Assembly (NCBI GenBank): GCA_002838935.1
Contig: PGXE01000001.1
Location: 1 to 32,320 of the forward strand
Length of the DNA stretch: 32,320 nucleotides
From: Thermoplasmata archaeon HGW-Thermoplasmata-1
GTDB taxonomy: Archaea > Thermoplasmatota > E2 > GCA-002838935
Direction: 5' to 3'
The translations under genes were made by a program, and so were the position numbers. Every line of letters starts with the position of its first letter. Position 1 is the stretch's first letter. Positions 24,423-32,237 of this stretch are shown in pieces. The notes under the pieces are model-generated. The model had not been told where the DNA came from, did no database searches, and saw only the letters and a list, made by a program, of their open reading frames with translations.

Positions 24423-25184
24423 TTGAAGCTCGGCAACGTGAAATCATTCTGTCAGAATAACCGCATCTTCGTTTTGGGGCTTGCGACCTCGCTTATGCTG
24501 ATCGGCTTGTCCCTGTATGTGCACTTCGCCCTCCAAGACACGATATACTACCGCGAGAACGGCATCGAATTCCGCGCACTGGTATGGCGCAGCTATTGCC
24601 TCGAAGCCGCCGCCCTTACCATAATACTAATGTCCATACTGAATTTCTTCCCTGTTTCGCTTATGGCAGTTTCGATAGGCCTCTTTGACGTTTTGCTGCA
24701 CATCCTCGGCGGCATGTTCGACTGGTATCACACAATAGATTTCTGGGATCACATAACTCACGGATTAAGCCACCTCGCCATCGTAATAGGCGTGGCGTAT
24801 TGGTTTCGCATGGGCGAAGATCGCGGCAAGGTTTCGATTTCACCCCTACTCTGCCTGTCGGCGGTAATACTCATCTCGATAGGGGTCGGCGCAATATTCG
24901 AGGTAAGGGAATACGCATTCTCATACGTTTTCGACACCATCGACCAGGGCGGCTACGACAACACCCTTCAGGACATAATGTTCAATATAATCGGCTCGCT
25001 TATCGGCGGGATTATCATGATAGCGATAACGTCAAGCCCGAAGAGCGAAAGCGGCGGGAGATTCGTCAGGTACGTCGGGAAGAACGGCAGAAAGCTATGG
25101 ATAATGGCCGCAGTCTGTCTTGCCCTGATTGCGGTCTTGCTATTCGTCTGGTACGGCAAGGCCATTACGTTGGACAAATGGTAG
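24423..25184 (+). CDS. DUF2238/YjdF-like membrane protein
   Basis: A membrane protein, 253 aa from the chosen start, with seven hydrophobic segments. Polar residues sit at the helix ends in a pattern like the DUF2238/YjdF family: DVLLHILGG, then TIDFWDHITHGLSH, EVREYAF, and DNTLQDIMFNIIGSLIGG. The conserved Asp, His and Glu could form a membrane site, but no activity is known to me. Starts are unclear: TTG 24405 (ORF track), TTG 24423 and GTG 24438 are all possible. gagggg (24409-24414) lies about 8 nt before 24423, which I favour. TATA-like boxes lie at 24353 and 24371. It separates nnrD from the nnrD tail remnant. Confidence 0.72.
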   Translation: MKLGNVKSFCQNNRIFVLGLATSLMLIGLSLYVHFALQDTIYYRENGIEFRALVWRSYCLEAAALTIILMSILNFFPVSLMAVSIGLFDVLLHILGGMFDWYHTIDFWDHITHGLSHLAIVIGVAYWFRMGEDRGKVSISPLLCLSAVILISIGVGAIFEVREYAFSYVFDTIDQGGYDNTLQDIMFNIIGSLIGGIIMIAITSSPKSESGGRFVRYVGKNGRKLWIMAAVCLALIAVLLFVWYGKAITLDKW

Positions 25185-25191
25185 TTTTCGG

Positions 25192-25317
25192 CTAGCAGGC
25201 ATCGCCGAATTTATCAACTGGGTGGCGGGAGAGATGGCCTTTGAAAACCTTTCGTATGGCATGAACTCAAGCGGTATGATTGAGTTTCTGCCCCCCGTTC
25301 TGAACGAATTTCTGTAG
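25192..25317 (+). pseudogene. Remnant of an NnrD C-terminus
   Basis: This frame gives LAGIAEFINWVAGE, then a middle part containing FENLSYGM, and a tail PPVLNEFL before TAG. It aligns without gaps to the end of the NnrD in this window (AAGLSAFINGKAGE, FEEFSYGM, PKVLKSLL). It has no start, no ribosome site and none of the nucleotide-binding core, so it cannot be a working enzyme. The DNA is clearly diverged from nnrD, meaning an old duplication or a remnant of a replaced copy rather than a recent repeat. Confidence 0.75.
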
Positions 25318-25341
25318 ATGCTGGCGGGGTCGACCAAAACC

Positions 25342-25349
25342 CTATATAT
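25342..25349 (+). promoter_or_regulatory. TATA-like element for the MscS gene
   Basis: The sequence ctatatat is centred about 26 nt before ATG 25371. The ORF-track ATG at 25356 would lie too close to it to be transcribed with a leader. Confidence 0.5.
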
Positions 25350-25370
25350 TACCGCATGCTATCCCTGGCC

Positions 25371-26420
25371 ATGGCAGATTTCGTTCTTGCTGCGGCACGC
25401 TGGGCATTTCCCTTCCTCCTTATTCTCGAAGGGATTTTCGCAGGGATAGTCTTTGAGCACTACGTTCTAAAAAGGGTAACCCGGGGAAAATCCAGATTCC
25501 GGGAGAGCTTTTTTAAGGCCTTCAACCGCATGGGAATAGTCTGGTTCACGCTCGCGGGCGTCTATGCCGCGGTCAGAAGCGCGGACATCATACCCGGCAT
25601 AGTCATCAGCGCCCGCATTCTGGAGATACTGAACAAAACCATTCTCGTGGTCTTCGTGTTGAGCTTGAGCCTCGTTATCGCGCGTATCTGCGGAGGGGGG
25701 GTTCGGCTCTATACGAGAAAGACCAAGGGCCTTGAACAATCAACCTCCATATTTGTCAGTTTCCTCAACGTTCTTATTTTTGTTATAGGGCTAATGGTGA
25801 TACTACAAAGCTTCGGGGTCTCTATCACACCCCTGCTGACAGCTCTTGGAATCGGCGGTATCGCGATTGCGCTGGCTCTGCAGGACACCCTCTCCAATCT
25901 CTTTGCGGGATTCCAGATAATCGCATCGAAAAAGATCCGGGTCGGCGACTACATAAAACTCGATTCCGGTGACGAGGGGCATGTAACAGACATAACATGG
26001 AGGAATACGACAATCCGTTCACTGCCAAACAACACCGTTGTCCTTCCGAATTCGAGGCTCGCAAACTCCATCGTGACCAACTACAACATTCCGGAAAAGG
26101 AGATGTCGTTCCTCGTGCAGGTCGGGGTGAGTTATGGCAGCGACCTCGAAAAAGTGGAGCGTGCCACGGTGGATGTCGCGCGAGAGATCATGAAAACGGT
26201 ACCCGGCGGCGTGCCCGGATTCGAGCCGTTCATCCGGTACCACACATTCGGCGATTTCAGCATCGGGTTCACGGTCATTATGCGTGCAAAGGAGTTCGTT
26301 GACCACTATCCGCTAAAGCATGAGTTCGTGAAGAAGCTTCACGCCCGCTATATAAAAGAAGGCATAGAGATACCCTTTCCGATAAGAACCGTCCGCATGC
26401 AGGGCGGGGACGTTTCCTAA
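25371..26420 (+). CDS. mscS: MscS-family mechanosensitive channel
   Basis: Small-conductance mechanosensitive channel that opens under membrane tension to release osmolytes, 349 aa. There are four or so helices before the conserved pore segment ITPLLTALGIGGIAIALALQD (about 149-169), whose Gly/Ala pattern matches the MscS TM3 gate. The beta domain DYIKLDSGDEGHVTDITWRNT follows, where MscS proteins have their most conserved soluble sequence. The C-terminal alpha/beta cage ends near PFPIRTVRMQ. Start 25371 (MADFVL) is preferred over 25356 because it lies 26 nt below ctatatat. It follows the NnrD remnant in the same direction but has its own promoter. Confidence 0.92.
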   Translation: MADFVLAAARWAFPFLLILEGIFAGIVFEHYVLKRVTRGKSRFRESFFKAFNRMGIVWFTLAGVYAAVRSADIIPGIVISARILEILNKTILVVFVLSLSLVIARICGGGVRLYTRKTKGLEQSTSIFVSFLNVLIFVIGLMVILQSFGVSITPLLTALGIGGIAIALALQDTLSNLFAGFQIIASKKIRVGDYIKLDSGDEGHVTDITWRNTTIRSLPNNTVVLPNSRLANSIVTNYNIPEKEMSFLVQVGVSYGSDLEKVERATVDVAREIMKTVPGGVPGFEPFIRYHTFGDFSIGFTVIMRAKEFVDHYPLKHEFVKKLHARYIKEGIEIPFPIRTVRMQGGDVS

Positions 26421-26453
26421 AACGGGCGAGAGGGACTTTTTCAAGAAAGCCTT

Positions 26454-26461
26454 TTTATAAT
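26454..26461 (+). promoter_or_regulatory. TATA-like element for the 26.5-kb exported protein
   Basis: tttataat is centred 26-27 nt before ATG 26484, fitting a leaderless start exactly at the ORF-track position. Confidence 0.5.
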
Positions 26462-26483
26462 CTGTTTATTAATACGTAAGCCG

Positions 26484-28034
26484 ATGGCCATGAGACATAT
26501 CGGAGCAGCCGCGATTGCGGCATTGGCGGCCCTGTCGCTTCTTTCCGTGAACGGTTCTGCATTGATGAACAAGCCGGTCGAAGGAACGTTCGTCATCGAT
26601 TCGCTCGAGTCGCAAGGCGGACACCTGATAACCGCAGGCAGGATAAGCGCATCCAGCGACACTAACGGACTTTACGCCTTTCTTGCGATGGACAGTTCGG
26701 CGACCGTCTTCAACGGCAACCTTCTCATAGTCGATACCGACGATGCCGAGCTTTACAACTACAGCGGAAGCCTGACGATTACATTCGAGGGCGGCGGCAT
26801 CGCCTGCGACACCTCTGACGCCTCATCCACCCTGTTCTCCGGCAGTTCGGACTACGCGATAAGCCTGCCGATGGGCGAGTTCGCCGATGCGGCAAACGAA
26901 ACCGGTTTCGACTTCTTCCCGCTCAGTTTCGCAGGTGCCTTCTCGTCAGCCCTCGACGTTCAGGGCAGGACACGGCTCTTTACGGTGGCGGCCACAACTG
27001 TCACCATAACACTCGACGGCGCGGTTATCTCCGACTGGAACGGCAGGGGTGCAAGCGAGGGCGAGTTCTTCTTACAGCTAACACCTTCCGCAGGCTCGGT
27101 CGCCATTTCACAGCACTCTCTTCTCTCTGTCATGGGCGTGCCGTACGGCAGCAGCGCCGGCGGCGTAAGCGTTATAATGTCATCTGCCGACGCCGAAGAC
27201 ATCTCCGGGTTTTTCGAAGATTTTCAGGATGCAATCAATGCGATTCAGGGGGAAGGACAGGAGGACGCATTGCCGCCGGAACTGGGGGAGATAGGTGAGC
27301 TCGAGGGCATATTGCCGCTTGCAAACAACCTTGCGGTGATAATAGACATGAATGTCAGCGGAACAATCGGCGAGGAGGCCGCACCGCTCAAATCGCCTAT
27401 CGTGATGCGCGGCACAGGCGAAACCATTGTGGACTACGCCGGAACGGCCAGCGGCGTATCGGCGACGCTTTCAGGCGATTATGCGGTCATATTCCTTGGC
27501 GAGGAATTTTATTCGCCCAATGCGTGGTATACCAATAAAATCCCGCTTCCGCAGACCTCGATAGGGCTATGGTCGGTCGCTATAGGCGCGTTCGTTCTCG
27601 CGCATGTGCTCGTGAAGAAGAAAAAGCTCAACGTGGAGCGGTCTAAGAAGGCGAGGTGGCCGGCGATTGGCCTGCATCTCGTGACCGCCGTAGGCCTGCT
27701 CGTGCTGTGGGATTTCGAGGTGGCGGGCTTTTTTGGCACTAGTATATTGACTATGGCGAGCACGGGCGGTTTCGCGCTTCCATCCTCCTTGATAGGGGCC
27801 GCGCCCTGGGCGGTCGTCATAGCGATACAGATGATGCCGCTCGCGCTCGCCAGCGTCGCCTTCGGCCTTCCCGCGAGTATAATAGCGAACGATGCCTTGC
27901 GTTTCTTCAAGTTGGGCCGCAAGGCGAGAGGAGTCGGCCACGCGGTTGGCGACGTAGTCACCTACACCGTCGGCTCGCTGTTCATACTGCCGATACTCAA
28001 CCTGATAATCTCGCAACTCGTCGGCAGATTATAG
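26484..28034 (+). CDS. Exported beta-rich protein with C-terminal membrane helices
   Basis: A 516-aa protein of no family I recognise. Residues ~5-28 are a signal peptide (AAAIAALAALSLLSVNGSALM). A long extracytoplasmic region (~30-355) is rich in Ser, Thr, Gly and Asp with alternating beta-like patterns (SGSLTITFEGGGIACD, TTVTITLDGAVISDW). It includes an acidic Gln/Glu stretch, GEGQEDALPPELGEIGELEG. Four helices follow from ~362 to the end, with a basic cytoplasmic loop KKKKLNVERSKKARW after the first. Large ectodomain plus C-terminal bundle suggests a surface or envelope role. It lies between mscS and argS with its own TATA-like box. Confidence 0.75.
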   Translation: MAMRHIGAAAIAALAALSLLSVNGSALMNKPVEGTFVIDSLESQGGHLITAGRISASSDTNGLYAFLAMDSSATVFNGNLLIVDTDDAELYNYSGSLTITFEGGGIACDTSDASSTLFSGSSDYAISLPMGEFADAANETGFDFFPLSFAGAFSSALDVQGRTRLFTVAATTVTITLDGAVISDWNGRGASEGEFFLQLTPSAGSVAISQHSLLSVMGVPYGSSAGGVSVIMSSADAEDISGFFEDFQDAINAIQGEGQEDALPPELGEIGELEGILPLANNLAVIIDMNVSGTIGEEAAPLKSPIVMRGTGETIVDYAGTASGVSATLSGDYAVIFLGEEFYSPNAWYTNKIPLPQTSIGLWSVAIGAFVLAHVLVKKKKLNVERSKKARWPAIGLHLVTAVGLLVLWDFEVAGFFGTSILTMASTGGFALPSSLIGAAPWAVVIAIQMMPLALASVAFGLPASIIANDALRFFKLGRKARGVGHAVGDVVTYTVGSLFILPILNLIISQLVGRL

Positions 28035-28044
28035 CGAGTAAACT

Positions 28045-28051
28045 CTTTTAA
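28045..28051 (+). promoter_or_regulatory. TATA-like element for argS
   Basis: cttttaa is centred about 27 nt before ATG 28075 and only about 9 nt before the ORF-track ATG at 28057, favouring the later start. Confidence 0.35.
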
Positions 28052-28074
28052 CCAAAATGACATTCCGCAAGACC

Positions 28075-29817
28075 ATGGAATCGCCTTTCAAGTCTTTTGG
28101 GCGCGAAGTCTCCGCCCTGCTGTGCAAGGCCTACGGTTCGCTGGGGCTCGATGCGGAGCCGGTAGTAGAGACGCCGCCGGATCCTTCTATGGGGGATAGC
28201 GCTTCCCCATGCTTCAACCTTGCAAAGCTTGCACGCAAGTCGCCAGTAGCCCTAGCATCCGGGATAGCAAACGCCATACGCGGCATGGAGAGGGACACCG
28301 TCTACCGCGTCGAGGCCGCAGGCCCGTACGTGAACTTTTTCATAAACGAAGAAAGAGTCGTCGAAATGACGATGGATGCCATATCAAAAGAGGGCGATAG
28401 ATACGGAGTTCTGCCGCCCACCGGCAATAAGGTCATACTCGAGCACACCTCCGCAAACCCGAATGGCCCTTTCCACGTGGGCCGGGCGCGAAACCCGATA
28501 ATCGGCGACACGCTCGTGCGCATATTCAGAAAGGCCGGCAACGAGGTGGACGCCCAGTTCTACGTCGACGACATGGGAAAGCAGGTGGCGATACTCGCGT
28601 GGGGGGTCAACAACCTTAAACCCGGCGACATTACCGCGGTAGAGCGCGAGAAGCACGACCACAAGCTCGTCGTATATTACCAGAAGGCGAACGCGCTGAT
28701 GGGCGAGGACGAAAAGGTAAAGGCGGAGATACATGACCTGCTCAGGCGCACAGAGGAGTGCGAACCGGAAGCGCTCGATTACGTCACTTCGGTCTATACG
28801 GGCGTACTCGAAGGCATGGTCGAGTCGATGGAGAGAATGAACGTCCGCGTCGATTCCTTCATACCCGAATCCAACGTCGTTAAGGACGGCTCCACCGCCC
28901 GCGTCATAGAGGCGCTGCAAAAGAGCGGCTACGCGGAGAAAGAGCCGGACAGCAAGGCGTGGGGCGTCGATATGGCGCAGTTTGGCGTCACGGGACGAAG
29001 CACGAAATTCTACTTCGTGCGAAGCGACGGCACGTCGCTCTACGCGACGCGCGACATAGCCTATCATCTCTGGAAGAGCGAGCACTGCGACCGTATGGTG
29101 AACGTGCTTGGCGAGGACCACCGGCTGGAGGCAAAGCAGGTCGCGGAGTGTCTCAAACTCGTCGGCGCAGGCAAACTGCCCGAAGTGGTATTCTACTCAT
29201 TCGTATCGCTTCCCGAAGGAAAGATGTCAACCCGCCGCGGACGCGTGGTATTCCTCGACGACCTTCTCGACGAGGCTGTCGGACGGGCTTACGACGAGGT
29301 GAAGGCGAGGCGCGGCGACGAGCTTTCGGAAGACGAGATGAGAAGGATAGCCGAGAGCGTGGGAATCGGCGCAGTGCGCTACAACATAGTCAAGGTCCAG
29401 CCGGAAAAAGCCATCACGTTCAAGTGGGAGGAGGCGCTCGCGTTCGACGGCCAGACTGCGCCGTTCATCCAGTATTCCCACGCAAGATGCGCATCCATAC
29501 TGAGAAAGGCGAAAGAGGCGGGTGCCCTGTCCAAGCCGGATTCCGGCAAACTCTTCCATCCGTCCGAGATAGACCTCGTCAAGAGTCTCGCAAAATTGCC
29601 TGACGTCATCGGCGAGGCGGCCGAAACCTGCAAGCCCCATGCGGTTGCGACCTATGCCTACGAGGTGGCGGCAAATCTCAACGTATTCTACCGCGACTGC
29701 CAGGTTATAGGTTCCGGCGAGTTCGAGGGCGCGAGGCTTTCGCTGATCGGGGCGGCAAAGGCGGTGCTTGCAAACACGCTCGATACCCTTGGGATAGACG
29801 CAATCGAAACGATGTGA
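28075..29817 (+). CDS. argS: Arginyl-tRNA synthetase
   Basis: Class I synthetase that charges tRNA-Arg, 580 aa. The N-terminal Add-1 domain (~1-100) recognises the tRNA D loop. The HIGH motif region is ANPNGPFHVGRARNPIIGD (about 127-145), with Arg in place of the second His; I recall this HVGRARNP form from other archaeal ArgRS. The second signature is GKMSTRRG in the KMSKS position. The DALR anticodon-binding domain is at the C-terminus (FIQYSHARCASILRKA onward), with YVDDMGKQ between them. Start 28075 (MESPFK) is favoured by a TATA-like element 27 nt upstream; the ORF track adds six residues. It is convergent with the GH57 gene, five bases apart. Confidence 0.95.
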   Translation: MESPFKSFGREVSALLCKAYGSLGLDAEPVVETPPDPSMGDSASPCFNLAKLARKSPVALASGIANAIRGMERDTVYRVEAAGPYVNFFINEERVVEMTMDAISKEGDRYGVLPPTGNKVILEHTSANPNGPFHVGRARNPIIGDTLVRIFRKAGNEVDAQFYVDDMGKQVAILAWGVNNLKPGDITAVEREKHDHKLVVYYQKANALMGEDEKVKAEIHDLLRRTEECEPEALDYVTSVYTGVLEGMVESMERMNVRVDSFIPESNVVKDGSTARVIEALQKSGYAEKEPDSKAWGVDMAQFGVTGRSTKFYFVRSDGTSLYATRDIAYHLWKSEHCDRMVNVLGEDHRLEAKQVAECLKLVGAGKLPEVVFYSFVSLPEGKMSTRRGRVVFLDDLLDEAVGRAYDEVKARRGDELSEDEMRRIAESVGIGAVRYNIVKVQPEKAITFKWEEALAFDGQTAPFIQYSHARCASILRKAKEAGALSKPDSGKLFHPSEIDLVKSLAKLPDVIGEAAETCKPHAVATYAYEVAANLNVFYRDCQVIGSGEFEGARLSLIGAAKAVLANTLDTLGIDAIETM

Positions 29818-29822
29818 TTTTT

Positions 29823-31013
29823 TCAATACCCCACGAGTCTTTGCAGATCGGTTATGACGTTGAGGTAGTTTATGAACGCATCGTAGGGGTTGTCGTAAGG
29901 CGAAAAGTAGGTGTGGACGTCCCCGTCGGCAAAGAACTTGGTCGAGCAGTAATAATAGTGGTCGGAGGTTTGAAGCAGGCGCCATGCGTGTTTTATCTGC
30001 CGGTTGCCTGTTTTAAGGACCGCGTCCCTCATGTCCCGCAGCGTATTGAACGCATATTGTTGCATCCTGTTGTCGAGGCACGCCGAAACGTCGCGTTCGC
30101 TGTCCGCCCAGCTTATTGCGAACGGCGCGTCTATCCTGCCTTTCGCCTCGAGCGAATCTATGCATTCTGACGGCGTCGCGAACCGCAGGTCGTCGTAGCC
30201 CCTCATCTCTTCGGGCAGCTTTTCCATAAAACCGAATATGCCCGTTTCCTTCCATTGGTGCTCTCCGAAGGTCTCGTAATCCATGAAAAGATTGATCGTC
30301 TCGCCCGGAGATGCGGCAAGCCATCGCGCGTATTTGTCGGCAAACAGGGGGTATTCGTTCCATCCGCGATCACCGAACCGGAACGCCACGTCATCCGAGA
30401 GGCGGTAGTTCTTGAGAAGCACCTTAATCCCAGGAACTGACGAAGGTTCATACAGATAGTTTGGCAGTCGGCTTCCCAATATCCTTTCGGTGCCTTCCGT
30501 CACGATGCCCTCGTAGCCCAGGTTTTTTATAGTTCCGGCAATCCTGTTGTCGAATATCAGTTCGGTGTTCCGAAACACGCGCGGCGTGACTCCGATCTCA
30601 TTACGCATGACCCTTTTATGTTCGGCCACCTGTTCTGTGAATTCGGTCTGATCCTCGTAAAGCCCTGCTAGCGAGTGGTAATATGTTTCCTGAAGGAATT
30701 CGACGCACCCGGTCTTTGCCAATTCCCGAAAAGAATCGATAACGCCGCCGTCGAAGAGGAGGGCCTGTTCGATGAAAGTCCCGGAAAGCGAGTAGGAAAT
30801 CCGAAAATCCCTGCCACATGCGTCTATCAGCCTAAGCATCATGTCGTTAGCCGGATAGTAGCACCTCTCTGCGACCCGTTTGAATATCGCTTTGTTTTTT
30901 TCCGTATCGAAATAGTCATCTACCGGATTACCGCACGATCTGTCGAATGCCCGAAAACGCCCAAGCCGCATCGGCTGGTGCACCTGGAAGTAGAAGCAGA
31001 CGTTTTTCATCAT
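29823..31013 (-). CDS. Glycoside hydrolase family 57 alpha-amylase-like enzyme
   Basis: Retaining alpha-glucan hydrolase or transferase of family GH57, 396 aa. Conserved regions are visible in order: HQP (12-14), GCVEFLQETYYHS (about 102-114), FRNTELIF (147-154) with the nucleophile Glu151, and FMDYETFGEH (243-252) with the acid/base Asp245. A helical C-terminal part includes AWRLLQTSDHYYYC. At ~400 aa it matches the short amylase-type branch rather than the long branching enzymes or amylopullulanases. There is no signal peptide, so action is cytoplasmic. Its ATG overlaps the GT4 stop (ATGA), so synthase and hydrolase are co-produced, pointing to storage-glucan or glycoside turnover. Confidence 0.9.
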   Translation of the reverse strand: MMKNVCFYFQVHQPMRLGRFRAFDRSCGNPVDDYFDTEKNKAIFKRVAERCYYPANDMMLRLIDACGRDFRISYSLSGTFIEQALLFDGGVIDSFRELAKTGCVEFLQETYYHSLAGLYEDQTEFTEQVAEHKRVMRNEIGVTPRVFRNTELIFDNRIAGTIKNLGYEGIVTEGTERILGSRLPNYLYEPSSVPGIKVLLKNYRLSDDVAFRFGDRGWNEYPLFADKYARWLAASPGETINLFMDYETFGEHQWKETGIFGFMEKLPEEMRGYDDLRFATPSECIDSLEAKGRIDAPFAISWADSERDVSACLDNRMQQYAFNTLRDMRDAVLKTGNRQIKHAWRLLQTSDHYYYCSTKFFADGDVHTYFSPYDNPYDAFINYLNVITDLQRLVGY

Positions 31014-32197
31014 CCCCCTCCCTCGTTCCCCACGATTCCGTTCGCGGCCTGTACGGCACTTTCGTAAACACGCATCGTCTCGTTAGCGCATTTTGCCCAG
31101 GTGAACTTGCGGCATTCCGTCTTGCCGGAGTTTCCGATGCATTCCCTGAGTTCCCGGCTTTTCAACAACGCTATTATCTTGTTCGCCATCTCGTCGGTAT
31201 CCCAGTAGGGCACCTTCAGCGCGTTTTTGAGCGCCTCGCCGACACCCGTGCTATCGCTCACCACCACAGGCAAACCGCTCGCCATGGCTTCGAGAATGCT
31301 TATGCCGAAAGGTTCGGATACGCTTGGCAGAACGTAGACTTCACTGTCGTTGTATAGATCCATTATCTCATCATCTGGGACGAAGCCGACGAATCTTATC
31401 CTGTGCGGGATGCCGAGTTCGAGCGAGAGTTCGATCAGTTCGCCCAGCATTTCGCCCTTGCCCGCGACCACGAATTCAGCGTCGCCGACCTCATCCAGCA
31501 CTTTTTTTGCGGCCGTAATAAAATACCGGGGGCCTTTTTGTCTGGTCAATTGGGCGAGAAAAAGCACCCTTTTGCCGCCTTGCTCATAATCCCGGCCGCC
31601 GACGCGAGCAAACGCCGAGACGTCGATGCCATTATAAACGGCATATATCTTTACTGACGGTATGCCGTATTTGTCCATTAGCATATTCTTAGTCCAGTTG
31701 CTGACGGCGATGACCGCGTCGGCTGTATTCATCCCCTCTCTTTCCACATCTATTATCCAGTCCTGCGGCATGAAGAACGCAGACCGGTCGTACTCCGTCG
31801 AATGGATGGTCAGGACGAGCGGTATGCCGTAGCGCCTATTTATCTCGATCCCGGCTTTTACCGTTATCCAGTCGTGGCAGTGCACCACCTCGGCATCAAA
31901 ACTCTCGAATGATTCGACGACGCGGGCGTTATACTCCTCGACCGCGGCAAAGAAATTAGAATCGTAGTTCTTTTTGGTTAGCGGATACGGATTTATGCCC
32001 CCCGAAGCAGGAACTTCTATTATTTTCAGGTGGCTGTGGTGCGAGCCGACTCCGCCTTCATCCATGCGCGGCATGTAGAAATCCACGCCCGCGCCCGACC
32101 GGGATAACTCTCGCGTAAGCATCAGGCAGTGGACCCCGAGGCCGCCGGAGATGAAAGGTGGAAACTCCCACCCTATCATCGCTACCCTTTTTATCAT
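31010..32197 (-). CDS. GT4/glycogen synthase-like glycosyltransferase
   Basis: Retaining GT-B glycosyltransferase, 395 aa from the chosen start. The N-terminal MIGWEFPPFISGGLG is the acceptor-side glycine loop seen in archaeal glycogen synthase-like enzymes. HCHDWI is the next landmark. RVLFLAQLTRQKGPRYFI opens the C-terminal Rossmann domain, and EPFGISILEAMASGLPVV holds the E-x7-E pair that binds the nucleotide sugar. With the overlapping GH57 gene it probably makes or remodels an alpha-glucan; sucrose-phosphate-like or other GT4 roles remain possible. ATG 32197 is preferred over 32260: the family starts here, and minus-strand catataac lies about 24 nt upstream. Confidence 0.9.
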   Translation of the reverse strand: MIKRVAMIGWEFPPFISGGLGVHCLMLTRELSRSGAGVDFYMPRMDEGGVGSHHSHLKIIEVPASGGINPYPLTKKNYDSNFFAAVEEYNARVVESFESFDAEVVHCHDWITVKAGIEINRRYGIPLVLTIHSTEYDRSAFFMPQDWIIDVEREGMNTADAVIAVSNWTKNMLMDKYGIPSVKIYAVYNGIDVSAFARVGGRDYEQGGKRVLFLAQLTRQKGPRYFITAAKKVLDEVGDAEFVVAGKGEMLGELIELSLELGIPHRIRFVGFVPDDEIMDLYNDSEVYVLPSVSEPFGISILEAMASGLPVVVSDSTGVGEALKNALKVPYWDTDEMANKIIALLKSRELRECIGNSGKTECRKFTWAKCANETMRVYESAVQAANGIVGNEGGG

Positions 32198-32216
32198 AAT
32201 GATATAAGCATTATGA

Positions 32217-32224
32217 GTTATATG
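32217..32224 (-). promoter_or_regulatory. TATA-like element for the GT4-GH57 operon
   Basis: Minus-strand catataac is centred about 24 nt before ATG 32197, within a very AT-rich stretch. A second TATA-like gcttatatc lies too close to the start to serve it. Confidence 0.4.
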
Positions 32225-32237
32225 CTGTGTGGCACGA

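Noticed and set aside
25129-25317. 62-aa ORF as a small functional gene
   Set aside because: Its first third overlaps the membrane-protein gene in another frame, it has no ribosome site, and the rest matches only the NnrD tail.
28384-29121. 245-aa minus-strand ORF opposite argS
   Set aside because: An antisense shadow of argS with no domain; argS motifs are continuous through it.
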